Source: Luscinia megarhynchos (taxonomy: Eukaryota; Chordata; Aves; Passeriformes; Turdidae). From it: a DNA stretch of 64,000 bases. The stretch is from positions 24,633,002-24,697,001 of the forward strand of contig CM067570.1 of the NCBI GenBank assembly GCA_034336665.1, given 5' to 3'. The position numbers and the translations under genes are program-made. The notes beneath the pieces are model-generated. The model did not search any database and was not told the DNA's origin. It saw nothing but the letters and a program-made list of their open reading frames with translations. Shown in pieces: positions 25,801 through 38,583 of this stretch (its first letter is position 1; the number at the start of each line of letters is the position of its first letter).

Positions 25801-28800
25801 AGAGTTGCCATTCCACAGCCCTTTTCTTTTATCTGTTGACGGTGCACTCCTTCTACTAAATGAGCTGCATAGCTGAGAAGGGAATGATCACGATGGAGGA
25901 TAGAGACACATGCACAAAAGTGGTTAAATCATTTACCTTTCTGAATGGTCACTATTGCACCCATTAAAAACTAGTATATGACAGGTAGTGCTATTCCACA
26001 TCAGTGTGTGTGTGCGCGATGACTTAGATTCCTTGGGTTTTTGGTTGCATTTTCTTAGGTGTCCCAGTGATTTCCTCTGTAAAGAGCTAGATGGAGCTAT
26101 AAGATCTTCTGTCAATAGGTACAGTGCTAGGGACTCTTCCAAGTTCTCAAGTTTCTGTGTTAGCTTTTGGGCTGTCTTTCAGACTTATGAAGAGTGAGCA
26201 CATGTAACCTGTACATGCTCAGTAAGGGAAGCAGCACAGTTTACCAAGTCCTGGTCTGTAAGTGTGCTGTGGCTGTTGCCTTACTTGAAAGACACAAATT
26301 TCGGTTGAAATTTGCTCCTCTAGGCCATCACGGTGTTATTAAAATTGTCAGCTGAGGCATCATGGAGACACTCTATAAGGTGTCAGTGATACTGGAAAGG
26401 ATCATACCTGTGATGAACCTGGTGAATCTGCTGAAGATCCTGTAACCATAGAAGGGTTGGTGTAGCTTACAGGATTGAGTTCTGCACAAATATAGGGATG
26501 TGATAGCTAGTAGGCAGTTTTTAATAGTGCCTGAATATTTTAACTTTTTCCCCATTATTTTCTGCTCTTGTCATAGCTGTGCTTTGTGCTGCCAATGCAT
26601 GTCAGATAGGAAAAGAGTATGAGGTGCTAGATTTTTTGTTTATTGTTCAAGAAAGAATCCTGTGTTTTGGTAAGACAGTTTAATGAAGGTCACCTTTGAA
26701 GTGGTTAATTGCAATAAATTACTTTGTTGGATACTCTTGCAGGTATCTTGCTCAGGTCCTTAGCTGTTAACATACGCAGATAATCACAGTGGTGAGCACC
26801 ACAATTTTTAAGTGTTCAAACACCACTGGAATCAATTGGGTATTTTATTAACTGCTTAAACTCTTAAAAACATTCGCTTTTTATTTATTTTAATTTCTCC
26901 TCCTATCTGGCTGTCATTTTGACTTTGCAGGGGTCGGGCATGGGGACTACACAGGAATAGAAAAATACTTTCTGCATTCCAAATTTGTGAGGTCTGAATA
27001 TTGCAGAAGATGCTATCTTGACAGGCCCAAGGGCTGAATTTCTATCTGTAGAAAACAGGCAGCACTCCGGGGAATGGAAGTGCAGTTATATCTTTTTCAG
27101 GTGGTGCTCATCACCTCTGAAGTGACCACCTTGAATGAGGTGGCTCAGTCTGAGTCTTCAGTAGGTCTGCAGGAGAGAACTGTCAGCACTGGCATCTTTG
27201 AGTTTACACTTGTCTGGAATATGAAATAGTTTCCTTCTCAGGAAGTTAGGAATTACTTTTCTGGATTACCTGTTCTTGTTTCTGTATTTCTTAATTTTTG
27301 CATAGTGTTCACAAGAGTACAGCTTCCAGTGATTTTTTTTCCCTGACACTGCTGCACTGTGGCAACATACTGCTCTTATTTTATGGGCATGAAATGCTGT
27401 TGAGGAAGTGAGGCTTGGAGTTGCATAGGACACTGAACAAAAGCCAGCACTCTGGGATCATTTTTATATCCTCATCCTAATCAAGCAATTATTTCTCCCA
27501 AGTTTTGGATTAAGGTATTTGAAATAATTTTGTAAGTGGTGCTTGGTTTGTCATAATGTACATAGTATTCATTACATGTTTGTTCATCATTGTTCAATGG
27601 AACCACAATTATTTTCATCTGTATATATTTCATATTCCACTTTCAAGTTAGGCTGTTAGATTTTTTTTAAAGTATTTACAATATAAAATGGTTTAATTCA
27701 TGAAGAAATTTGATGAACTCCTGCAGCATTGTATTAAGCATTAAAGTACTATGGGTTGTATATACTTACTGTATATGTATTGATTACTGTATGCAAATAT
27801 TACAACACTGACCATCTGTAGTGTATTCTTCATTTGCTTGATTTAGATCAGAGCTCTGCAATCAGAGCAGTTTTTTTACATAGGAGGAATTTCAGCTAGT
27901 CCCATGTTTTCTCTTGTGTTAGTAAAAGCCATTCAAGACGCTCAGCTGTAAATTTCAACATGATAGTATCTGCAAGTGTGCTTTGAATAGCTTGATCCTA
28001 ATCACAAATAAAACTTGAATTTTCTTTCACAGATGAGATTTTTAGTTGGTGTGTTGTAGCTCTGCTGGCTGACCAAATATGTGGGTAAGAACAAGGGCAA
28101 CAGGATACTTTGTCAATATATTTGTCTTGAGAGAGGCTGAGACCTCTGTAATGGATGGACACCATCTGCCCTTTACAGTTCTTGTCAGCTCCAAAATGTA
28201 CTTGCAGTGTTATCTTATTAGAGCAAGTGTTTGCATCCATGGGAGAGTGAGTATTTTTCTATTGCCTGTGTTAGAAGCCTAGTAAATTATGTACTCTGAA
28301 AGAGTTGCTGGAACAGTTTGTCGCTTTAGGCAGAGATCTTAACCTTAGCATTTAAAATGTGATGGATAAAGTAGATGATGTGAATTCCCTCATAGATTTG
28401 TAACAAAGATAGATAAAGCTTTTTTAAAAATTTCTTTAATATTATGAAGTACATAACTTTGTGCATGCATTCACGTTCACCTTTCATGTGCTCAGGAAAG
28501 TGCCTCATCCTTAGTAAGATTGGCCTTTGAACACGGCCAGCTGAATTTAACTGCCAGAGTCCCTTTTTAAGCACTTTCTCTTGGGTTGTGAGCCAAGTAC
28601 AGCACAAAGTCACTTCTGGGGTGGTGGCAAGTATGTGTAAGATAAGGAAGGCTCAGCTGCAGCTCTGTTTTCTACCACCAGAATCTGGGCACATGTGTGG
28701 TGTGGCCACAAAATGAAAAGAGAGGCACTGAAGCTGCATTTCCATACTTCTTTAGCAATATCCTAAATGGCACTTGACTGAGAAAAGGAGAAACGTTAGG

Positions 28801-31111
28801 TCTGTCATTTTATACATTTGTGCATATTCTACCTGGGTATCCTGAAGCTTGGTTTTTTGCAAGCTCTCTTCATACTGAAGCAAAATTTATGATACAATGT
28901 CAGATAGCTTTCCAGGATGCTTAGAGGAGCACAGCTGGTCATTGCATTGTCTGAAAAAGAAAGATTGAGATGCTGGTAGAGACTTGTGGATAGGGTGGTG
29001 TGTTAAGTGGGCAGTGGGTCTTCTAATGTCTATTGATGAAGGAAATTCATTGTATCATTTTAACAAGATACTTAAGCTTGTTTTTCTTTAAATACAAAGG
29101 CTAGAAAAGAAGGAAATTGGAATTTGTTCATCGGCTATTTGTTTCCATTGTGGAAGAGAAATAATAGAGAACAGATAAAAATGGATAATCAGCAAAGTGA
29201 TTTACTGCTGCATGAGTACTCCTAGATTAATGTAGTGATAATGTGCTGTCTAGAGCTGGGAAGATGCTCAGAAGAAGAGTTAATGATACTTTATTAATAG
29301 TTAGCTTTTATTTTGTGTACTCCTACTGTCAAGCTTCATTGTTACTGTGATTATTTGTGCTGTTTATTTCTTTTTGAGATGAAGAAATCTGCTAATGTGT
29401 TTCTAATGCATGTGTGAGTGTACACGTACATCTGTGTCCTGCAAATGCTCTGTCTTAACTTTCATCCTTAGAAAATATACTGTTACCTACTCTTAAATAA
29501 GTTTTCTGTTTTCAGCAATTAATCCCTCCCTTGGCTATGAGATTGATGTGTCTTCAAATGGTGTTATCAAAAGAAGAAAGCAGTGTCTTTTTTTGGCTTT
29601 GCAAGCTTGCTAGTTGGTGGGATGTAACCTCATGACTGGAAGCATTTCTCCAGACTGCAAAAAGTAACAAAACTTCCTTTAAGTCAAAGCTGAAACGTTA
29701 ATCTCCTAAAATGTGTCCCACAGCTGCAGTTTGGAGATAAGATCAATTATGGTGAGATATGCACTAATGTGTTTTGGGAGCTGGCAGCTCTTTGAATAAG
29801 AGACTCTGTTCTGTCTCTTATGGTAGATTTCAGTCAGAGGCAGGAACTGGGTGGGAATCTAAAAAAACTTCCTATATTTGGTGAAATATTCTAAAAGGGA
29901 AATAAAAATGATTTAATAACATATAGGTTTTACAATTTCAAACATTGTCCCTTGTGATTATTAGGTTTTAGTTTCTGGTATATGAATGTTAGCAGTGTTA
30001 GATCCCATTTTTAGTGACTCTGCATATTGTTCAAATTCATACAAAAAATACTCTGTGGTTTTGTAGCTTGCTTAAATACATTTTTTTCTAAGGGCGTTCA
30101 GGAGAGGTGAGTGAACAGAGATCTGTGGGAATGGATCAACCAAGTTGCTTTAGGTAAGGAAGCAGGTTTCTCCCTGCGGGATGTGTCTCGCACTGCAGAA
30201 GGAAGGATTACTGGCGTGTCACAAGGCTAGAAAGACCATCTGGTACCTATCCAGGTACACAGTCGGTTGTCATTGATGAAAGCCTGACAGGATTACAATG
30301 CACTTCTGATGATCTGTGGGCCTGTGTTGAAGAGTATCCCCTACTAATTTTTAGAAGATGGAAGGTGAGAAGCCTGCCTAGAGGCTGCAGTGCATCGTGG
30401 GGCTCGGGAGCCTGAGCTCTGGAGCTGTCATGGGCTTCTTGGTTGCCAGCACCAGACGAGTCGGAGGAGGATCTCTGCCAGCCATACACAAAGGCCAGGC
30501 ACAGTGCATGTTTAATTGGACACATACTGATGTGAGCTGGGATTTTGGTTTGCAGAGGGAGTGACAAATCTGTCTGCTTGCAACAGTCAGTTAAACTGCA
30601 CAGTGTTTTCTTTGCCTTAATAGGAAAAGATGTGGTAATTGTGTAACTGTTTGGATGCATTTCACTTCTTATGTGGAGTAGAAAATCCCATCTTGAAAGA
30701 AATTCTCCTTTATGTAGAAAGGAAGGGTGTGGGCTATTACCTCCCTTTACCAAACTGTTTCCTTTTCTATATCATTTCCAGCTGAGACTTTTTTCCTTTT
30801 CTGATTGCCCCTGTTCTGCTTTATTACAGGTCATTCAGAATAGTGTAAAAATGAAGAGTGATGTTCTTACAGTAAAGAAGAGACTTGGGGGGGATTTAAA
30901 AAATGCTTAATGTAGCTGTAGGACATCAGTGGCATTGGATCTTCTTTGCTTGTCTTCTTTGACAAGTAACCTGAGTATTAGGTGCAGTACTTTTGGGAGA
31001 CAGCAAAATGCATGTTTTACAACCAGTGAGGTAAAACTCATAATTTTTCACAAACTTACAGCTGTTATGTAGCTGCACAGCAATTGCTTTCCCATGGGCA
31101 AGTTATCTTTT
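22801..31111. other. long stretch without supported genes
   Basis: Unique sequence. Short GT runs at 23047-23060 and 26003-26017, an E-box CACGTG at 24004, a GC patch at 25530-25690, splice-like pairs around 26933-26986, 28185-28245 and 30093-30106, and a 168-codon minus frame at 30247-30753. That frame is Ser/His-rich in part and has no domain; it fits chance expectation for the longest frame in the window. Confidence 0.45.
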
Positions 31112-31136
31112 AAAATAAATAAATAAATAAATAAAT
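31112..31136. repeat. (AAAT)n microsatellite, about six units
   Basis: Uninterrupted tetranucleotide run, read as repeated 'aaat', 25 bp long. The clearest true microsatellite in the window and probably length-variable. Confidence 0.9.
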
Positions 31137-33212
31137 TTGCATAACTCTATAGGGAATAAGATAACTGATGTAATAATTACTTAGGAGCAGAGCCAGCATC
31201 CTGCAATTACTTTAAAGCACATGTGCTGTAATGTCTCTTTATATTGATATTCTTCTTGTGACATCCTTCTTCTGACACATTCAATTAATGTTTTATTATC
31301 ATATTCCTATTTAAAAAAATAGCCAGTGACTGAGCTAGAAGCAGAGTAGTCTATTCACTTACTTAACAAGAGTGGTTAAGTGGTTTTTTTCAACCCTCCT
31401 TGTAAGTATCTCTGCTGCATGAGTTGACCTCATATCACTGCAAGTTATTGATTATACTTATGCCTGTGGTTGGCTGAGAACAAACAGGTTGCAGCATTTC
31501 CTACAGTGCAGAAAGCTCATGATGAAATGGATGTGGTATTGATTAGAATTTTCAGATTTGTTCAGTATCATCAATGCATTCTCTGTGCAGCACATGTGGC
31601 AACTACCACTCCAGATTGAGGGCATTTCTTGTCTTCCCTTTGAACTCGTTTTAAAATACTCCAAACAGGTGACAGTGCAACATATTTCAATAGAAGCTTT
31701 ATTTCCATGTGTATTGCATCACTTTCTTGTTAATCTGCTTTAAAGAAGCCGTTTTCTTCACTTCTACATTTTTATATTTTAGTCCCTTTGAAAGAGCTGT
31801 ATGTCAAAAGGGAGAAGGATGAAGAAGCTGTAAAACTATGATGAAACAGTTTCCACCAGATTTAGAGCTATTGTGTCTCCTTTCCCAAAACACTTCTGCA
31901 GAGGGAATCATGAGCAGTCAGTGCACTCTGGTGACTGCTCTGGCTGTTGGAGTCCGTAACCAGTGGCACGCTGGAAAACCATCAGACTCCTGGAGACGCC
32001 GTAGCCGCCTGAAGCAAGGCACAGATGTGGAACTGCAGCCAGATGTTCGTGTGCGTCAGCCCCTGCGTGGCCACAGCCAGGGAGGAGTCCATGTGCCGTG
32101 CACATGGGCCGGAGTGTGCTCAGAAGGGGACCTGGCTGGGAAGCACAGCATGTTTAGCAAAGGTGTGCTTATGTCTGTATAGGAGGTGCTCACCTCAGCT
32201 TGCTGCTGAAAACTTTTTTCAGCTTGTTCAATGAGTGGAGTTTACAATGAGAGCACTGTGACAGTTCTGGTTCCGTGTTGTAGTTGTGGTAATTAATATT
32301 TAGCGTGGTATCTAGTAATTTTCAGCTCCAGTGCACTTTACAAACATTAATTAATTGTCACTGCACCCTGTGCAGTAGGTAAATGCTTTCTTTGCTGCTG
32401 TTTTGTAGAACAGCTAGGAGCCCTGAGACTTGCAGGCTCACTGGGTCCCGCTTGGTGATCTGTACCTTAATATTTTCAAAAGTTCTTTGTTAAATTAGGG
32501 TAAGTTGTTACTAATTCTGGGTAAAAACGAAATGGTTGTTAGATTATTATTGCATAAATTCCTGCAATGCTGTATGTTCTATGTGCCACAGATTACGTGA
32601 GAAGGTAAGAGATTAAAACTAATATATTTCAGTTTTATTTTGCTTAATCTTTGGATTCTTTGGCATCCTCAGCTTATGCTGTAGTGGTGGGAGAATTATT
32701 TGGAATAAATGAGTTTTTTCTATGGCAGTCTTGCCCTTGTCTTCTAAGAGTGCACTTTGCTGTAGCTCCATTAGTAACGCTGGGTGAGTATGTTGAGAAC
32801 TGGCTTTGGAAATGTCTTGCCCTCTGCTGTGTCCTGCAGAACATGGTGTTCAGTGTGGGTGATCCATACGGATGAAGGAATGTGTGTGCTGGATTGGGTT
32901 TGTAAGTGCTCTCCCCCCCAGCCCCAGTTTATGTAGTTTAATGGGAATAAAGCCATTCATGTCTAAGTGTTGCTTCTGTGCAAGTCTGGCACGCAGACCA
33001 CTGTGGCTGTGTTTATAGCTGTTACCTTTGGCTTTCCACTATGCTGGTCTCAAGTAGAACATTTGACTGAAAACTTTCAGCTGCTACTGCAAAACTTTAC
33101 CCTGGTAACTGTTTTTACTTAGATGCTGACAACTCAGAAAGCATTTGAAAAACATTTTGCTTACCGGAACAATTCTGCTGACGTATGTTTCTTCCTATCC
33201 TTTTATTACTAG
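31137..33212. other. no gene seen
   Basis: A 114-codon plus frame (31838-32182) overlaps a GC-rich patch and has no motif. A strong acceptor-like 'tgcccttgtcttctaag' near 32749 is followed only 35 bp later by CTGG|GTGAGTA, a short splice-like pair of unknown meaning. Confidence 0.4.
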
Positions 33213-33387
33213 CAAAATTTGCATGAAAACGGGTCTCTGTGTATTAAGAGTTCACAATCCTCAGCTTGACAGTGTAATTAGAGTGGTGTTCAATTTGCAC
33301 AATGGAACTGGAAAGAATTTGCTTGATTTTCCTGTGAACCTGAAACTTGAGGCTCTGTTTAATCATCTTAAACCTAATTTGTGTTAA
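33213..33387 (+). other. candidate terminal coding exon (unconfirmed)
   Basis: Plus strand. A textbook branch-point-like 'tgctgac' lies about 35 nt upstream of the pyrimidine tract 'tttcttcctatccttttatt' and its 'actag'. A frame then stays open for 58 codons to a TAA at 33385-33387. The peptide includes LCVLRVHNPQLDSVIRVV and NGTGKNLLDFPVNLKLEA. There is no good donor inside. The nearest canonical AATAAA downstream is about 1.8 kb away (35183). It lies on the opposite strand to the best candidate in this window, so it would need a separate gene. Family unknown. Confidence 0.15.
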
Positions 33388-36300
33388 TCCATGTTTTGGT
33401 GTGTAACTGAGGCAGGATTCAAAATGAAGTGTAGTGGACAGAGAAAGGCTTTCTATGCAACAAAGCAAAACAGAAGACTCATGAGAAAGTGGTACCTCTG
33501 TCTTCCCCCAGCCTAATGGAAAATGTCAGGCCCAGTTCTAGTCCTAATGACTGAATCTGATCATCTCCATGGCCCTAATTATGGTTGTGGGGTAGAGTGA
33601 GATATTAGGTGAGGAATAAGCAGCAGGAGTAGATCATCTCTTGAGCAGCAAATGTCTCATTATACTCGAATGATCAGTATTAAAACTAAAGGGGAGGGAA
33701 GAGTCAGAAGCACACTGCTAAAATGCAATGCAGAATAGCAGATTTTTCATGCCTTTATATTCATTTCTTACTAATTCGTTGAGTGAAGCATGTGGCTTCC
33801 TTAGCAGCCCAGAATTTTAATGGTCCTTCTTCCTCTAAAGGATTTTTGTAGCATGTTCATCCATGTTTGGCTCTGGAATTCACAGCAGACCTGAGTCCCT
33901 TCTCATTTTAAGAAACAGGCAGTTGGCTTTCATTAGCTCTTTGCTGAAAGAATTTATGATTTCAGACATACATATTATCTTCATCTGAATGGTTTCTCCA
34001 TATTACTGTTCTTTTCAGGTCTGGGAGTGTTCTGGAATGTTTTTTACTCCTCTGACCCATATGAATAGTTTCTGGTCATAGTTTGACTGCTCCAGCAATT
34101 TGGAAACATTTATGTAAAAAAGTTTAAGAGCACTGTCTAGAGTTTTTTTAGATTTGGAGCTTCTGTTGAAGTTGGTTTAAGAAATCGAGGGTAGCTTTTA
34201 TAATTTCTGAATAATGTTCTGGATTTTCATTGTCATATTGTATTTAACTTAAGCAGTAGTAGAACCAAACTGATTTTTTCAGGTTTTATGTTTGCTTAGA
34301 GGGTTTTTTTGGGAAGATTATTCAGATGGAGTAAGTCAAGTGCTTTGAAATTAGTAATAATACTTTTGCAACAACACTAATGTGTGCTTACAAAAAATGT
34401 GTTTTTTTCAATGGAGTCAAGTTCTGAGTATAGTAAACATGGTAGATATTTATGGTTCTTGCCTATAGATGGTATAGTACGGCTTTTTTAGTCCATGTTC
34501 TAGAATATCTTTTTCCTTTTGCTACATTTTCATTTAAAGAAACCACTTTGACATTCACAGAACACAAGTCATTCAGCATAGGGTTTGTTCCCTGTATTCT
34601 CTGGAACTTGAATGAGATGCTGGCCAGCAACCCCTTCTGCTCTTTTCTGTGTGTTTATCATAGCCCTGTCCTGAATGACCTTCTTATGCAGTGGAGTTTG
34701 CTGTCAGTTTTGGTCAGGTGGTGGATGTGCTGATCAGCAGCTCAGAGAGGACTGCAGTGTGAGCCAGCATTACAGAGCAACCTGTCCTGGCATCTTGGTC
34801 AGCAATTCTCTCTGCTTGAAGAGACCAGTCTGCCTGTATAGTAGCTCTGATGGTAGCTCCATGAAAAACACCAATCTGTCTTTATAGAAGGTGGGGAAGT
34901 TATGGAAGTTTTTTGTCTTATACATGGAATAGCCTATTTCCATGTCATTATGGGCTGGTAGGCTGTTAGCCCTCTTGTTGGACTATTCCAAGAGTGCCAG
35001 TGGTTAGAATTCACCCCATTCTCATCAGGGAAACAGGATGTCAAAGTCCCAAAAACGTTGTATAAGCATTGATTTTGTTACAAAGAACTCTTTTTGTTTG
35101 GAAGAAAAAAGGAAACATGAAAAACCTTTGAAAAGAACAGTTTCTTTAAAAATATTTATGTGTATTTCCACACATAGAAGAAAGCAATAAAGCTAGATCA
35201 GAGAGCATTCAAAAACAATTATGTATTTACATTCCCTGTTATCTTTATCAGTCTGTTTTGAGACTATGGAAAGAAATTTTTGTAGGCTAGTTTTTCATTC
35301 TATATGTTAAGATGGAGTATGGCTTCAATAGACCTAGAAATGAACTGGAATGCTTTTAACAGCTCTGTAATATATAAAGTATGTTTCAGTGATACATACA
35401 GTTTATATCTTGGTTTGCTAGCTGTAAATGAGATTAATAGTGTTCTAGAAATAATGTTGGTTGTTTCTAGAGATGAAAGAATTCAAAAGATAATGACTAC
35501 TGGAAGTTAAACTACTTTGTTCAGGAATACTACAGTATACAGTGATTAACTGTGAAAGAGTCTTGCTGTAATAAAAATTTGCAAAGCTATAATGTTTATA
35601 AAGACATTTTTTATTGCAAGGTTATCTCTGTGTGTCTTTTGAGAAAGTTCTTTAAGGATTGACTAGGCAAATGGCTGTTAGTCAGTGTCCTGCTGTTACC
35701 CTAAGGCACCCTTGGGGAGTTCTCAAATAGCTTGTTCTAATTGTCTCTCGGAACTGCAGTGAGACCGGCAGCCTCATTTCTCATTCAAGGTTGTTTTTGT
35801 CGTACTGTGCCAGATTATATTCTGATTGGATGGCCCTGAACAGAATTGTGCAGTGCTACTTGTGTAGTGTTTGTGATTTGCTGGCAGCTCTGTGACAGTT
35901 GTTTCCTATGGCGGTGGTGCTCGTGAACATAAAAAAGTAGAAAAAAGCAGTATTAAAGACCTATATATCAGCTTCATCTCCCTGCAGCTCCATTTGTTTG
36001 ATTAGTATTATGGTGGTGTGACAGGGCAATATATCAGAAGTAATCGATCTGATTAGTGTGGAGATGATATAAACACAGATTGTATTGATGTTTAATAATA
36101 TGGGCACCCAGATGTTGCATAGGCTGTGGGAAAGGTCTCTATAATGAAAGCAGCAAATACAGCAGATTTTTGAGCTAAGTTATTTTTCTGCCAAATTTCA
36201 CAGCAAGTTATGGATAGTGTTGAAGAGGGTGGTCAGATGGGTTGGCATAAATTGTTTTAATTGTTTTTTGAAATACACATCTTTTTCCCCAAGGCAGATT

Positions 36301-36403
36301 AGAATCTTGGTTTCATAGACTGCCTTATGCTGATTCAATTCCAACACTGTGGTAAAGATTCCAGTATTATTAGACATGAAAACAAACACTTCTTTCAAGT
36401 TGC
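33388..36403. other. no gene seen
   Basis: Unique AT-rich sequence. AATAAA words near 35183 and 35568 could serve the 33213 candidate, but are common by chance. Confidence 0.45.
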
Positions 36404-36427
36404 TTTTTTTTTAATTTTTTTTTTTTT
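36404..36427. repeat. poly-T tract
   Basis: T9, AA, then T13, 24 bp in all. The minus strand gives an A-rich run directly before a 66-codon open frame (36198-36398), which I do not regard as a gene. Confidence 0.75.
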
Positions 36428-36689
36428 ATAAAAAGGCTGCCTACATCTATTATTAAAATCTTGATCTCTGGGTAATTTGACTTGATGGTGAATTATTCCT
36501 TTTCTGTAACTTAACTTGGGAAGAGATGTAAGTAAGCGCAGTAAGAGTGTTTTTGTTGGCTTTTCCAGTGAATGACTGGAAGGAAATTACCATGAATGAT
36601 GGAGCAGAATGCTGTATCAAAGTTCCACAAGGAAGAAAATACTTAAATCAAATTTCCCCCACTTCAGAAACAATTGTTTGTCTTTGTGT

Positions 36690-36915
36690 TTTAGTGAAGG
36701 CTCCTTGATTGCCTAAGGGGGGTGTCTTGAGGAGAGCTCCAGGGCTCAGCCTTTCTAAGAGGTCGGGTGCTGGTGCTGAGCTGTGATGACTTCCCTGCCA
36801 GGGAGGTGACAGGAGTTGGGGCTGTGCCCTCTGGGCAGGCTGGGCTGTGCCTCCGGACAAGGTGAGCTGCTCCACCCCTGGGACTTCCTGGACAATGCTG
36901 AGCCCAGCACCATCC
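36690..36915. other. GC-rich patch
   Basis: Isolated GC-rich segment ('ggctgtgccctctgggcagg' and similar) in AT-rich DNA. Three overlapping minus-strand frames (63-104 codons) cover it, without domains or shared splice sites. Similar smaller patches occur at 4215-4350, 17425-17610, 25530-25690, 32000-32130, 40250-40430 and 42640-42910. They do not resemble each other enough to be one repeat family by eye. Confidence 0.45.
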
Positions 36916-38210
36916 TGCCTCTTTGGTAGCCTTTTGGAGCAGGCACTTAGTTTGGAAACACACTGCTGAAAGACAAACTTGCACCTTTAAAGCAAAGCCC
37001 AGCATGTCACTTATTTTCTTGGGTCAAGTCCTGAGCTTGTCCCAACTAATAAGGATGATTTCTGACATGGCTCATTGTCTGCATGGGGTCCGTTCTGTGT
37101 TACTCCTTGTGCTACCAGTAAACAAATAGCCCAAACAACTGATGTGGACTAAAATTTTGCTCTTAAAAGATGACAATGGGGAGGAGGGGTGGGAGGAAGA
37201 AGCAGCAAGTTACAAGTTCTGCAGAACTGCAGACTTAGCCCTAGAATCTGGATGAGGTTTTCTAAATTGATGGTTATACAGAAGATGAGGAAGAAAGAGA
37301 TGGTTAAGTCAAACACTCACTTTAGACCTTTGTGAATGCAACATGATTTCAAATTAAATAAGCTTTCTTTTAGTTGACTGCTCTTTCTGTGTTTCAGGTC
37401 AAGAAGTGGAGCTTCTTAATTGTGACTTTCCCCCTTTTTATGGGCAAAGACATGTTGCATGGTGAAGCAGAAAGGAATGGCTGTTACACTTTTTGGGCTA
37501 TTATTTTCAGGCTGAACTTGCTTGTTTAATTTGATTGGTTAAACAGAAAAGCATTCTTCTCTGTCTGCTTGGTATGGTTCAGTTAAACAAAAAAATGAAG
37601 TATTGTTGGGAATTTTCCATTTTTAATATGAAACATTTTGGATCGGATCACAACCGGATTTGTGCCAGCAGTCTGGTATCAAATTCAATTTGTGAAGATG
37701 AGCAGTTGATTTTCCCACCTGCCTTAATATCAGGGAATGTATTTCATAAAATATGGAAAAATATGCACTGCCTTGCACCTGTTTACACATGCAGTAGTAA
37801 CTGCTGATTGTAGGTGTTACTGGATATTAATAACATGACAGTATTGAATTTTCAATTTCATAGCGAAAGTATGAAAGGATGTGTATATATATGCAAAGAA
37901 GTTCATAATTTGTATGAACAAAAAGTATTTTATTTCTAAAATACAGGCCGTGGTAGTATAGTGTGTTCCTTCAACAACTGCTTCCTTTCTTTAGTCTCTA
38001 CAGAAGGAAAAATTCTTTTCAAGATGGTCTGATTAGTCATGTGCCCTTATGGAGTTCCTGATATTGATGTGCTTTGATGCTGTATTCCTCAGATACCAGC
38101 TGCAGTTCTTACATGCTGCTTGAAAATAAGGAAACTTTGAGAAGTGGTTTTTCCAATGTCTTCTATTCACTTCAGTTACATTTATGGCAGTTTCCTTTTT
38201 AAAATATTGC

Positions 38211-38543
38211 TTATAGCACATCAAAAGAAAAATTTGAACAGTATTTTGAAAATCTAGATTCTATTTCTGTGCGGGGTTTTTTTTGTTGTTGTTTTGGGGG
38301 TGGTTTTTTTTGTTTTTTGGTAGGGTGGCATGCAGGCCAAATTCCAAACCTGTTTGTTTGCATGTAGATTCTCCCATCTCTGAACTCTTCAGTGGTACTG
38401 GTAGCTACTGCAGTGGTGTCCTTGTCTTCTTTGGAAGTCAGATCAGCACAGATGACAGGAACATCACCTTGAAGTTTAAAAATATGTTTAAGGCTGTAGT
38501 CAGTGGGGTTCTTTTCAAATTGATCTCTAGTGACCATCTTCAA
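38211..38543 (-). other. 110-codon open frame running into an A/C-rich tract (possible decayed retrocopy, or chance)
   Basis: On the minus strand the frame begins KMVTRDQFEKNPTDYSL, passes through ICADLTSKEDKDTTAV, and then runs into the A/C-rich tract at 38322-38275, where it encodes only K, P and Q repeats. Just upstream (38583 to about 38530) a second frame reads AFDIIEPKTITLTFEDG behind an acceptor-like 'ctcactctcctccag'; it is offset by one base and hits a stop. Protein-like sequence followed by an A-rich tail on the same strand is what an old processed pseudogene would look like. I see no target-site duplication and cannot name a parent gene. Confidence 0.15.
38275..38322. repeat. T/G-rich low-complexity tract
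   Basis: 'gttgttgttttgggggtgg' embedded in T runs. On the minus strand it is the A/C-rich tail of the 38211-38543 open frame. Confidence 0.8.
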
Positions 38544-38583
38544 AAGTCAGTGTGATGGTCTTGGGTTCTATGATGTCAAAAGC

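Noticed and set aside
26933..26986. Splice-like pair with open frame after 'ctgtcattttgactttgcag'
   Set aside because: The donor (TTT|GTGAGG) is weak, the exon is only about 54 bp, and no partner exon was found; one of many decoys.
28183..28245. Exon-like segment ending GGGAGA|GTGAGTA on the plus strand
   Set aside because: Open over only about 20 codons with a moderate acceptor; not distinguishable from chance pairs.
30247..30753. Longest open frame in the window (168 codons, minus strand) as a gene
   Set aside because: About one frame of this length is expected by chance in AT-rich DNA of this size. It has no domain, no clear splice context, and partial compositional bias.
32750..32784. 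35-bp segment between a strong acceptor and CTGG|GTGAGTA
   Set aside because: Too short to assess and no neighbouring exon in a compatible phase.
36198..36398. 66-codon minus-strand frame after an A-rich run
   Set aside because: The A-rich run lies upstream of the frame on that strand, so it is not a poly-A tail; no family recognised.
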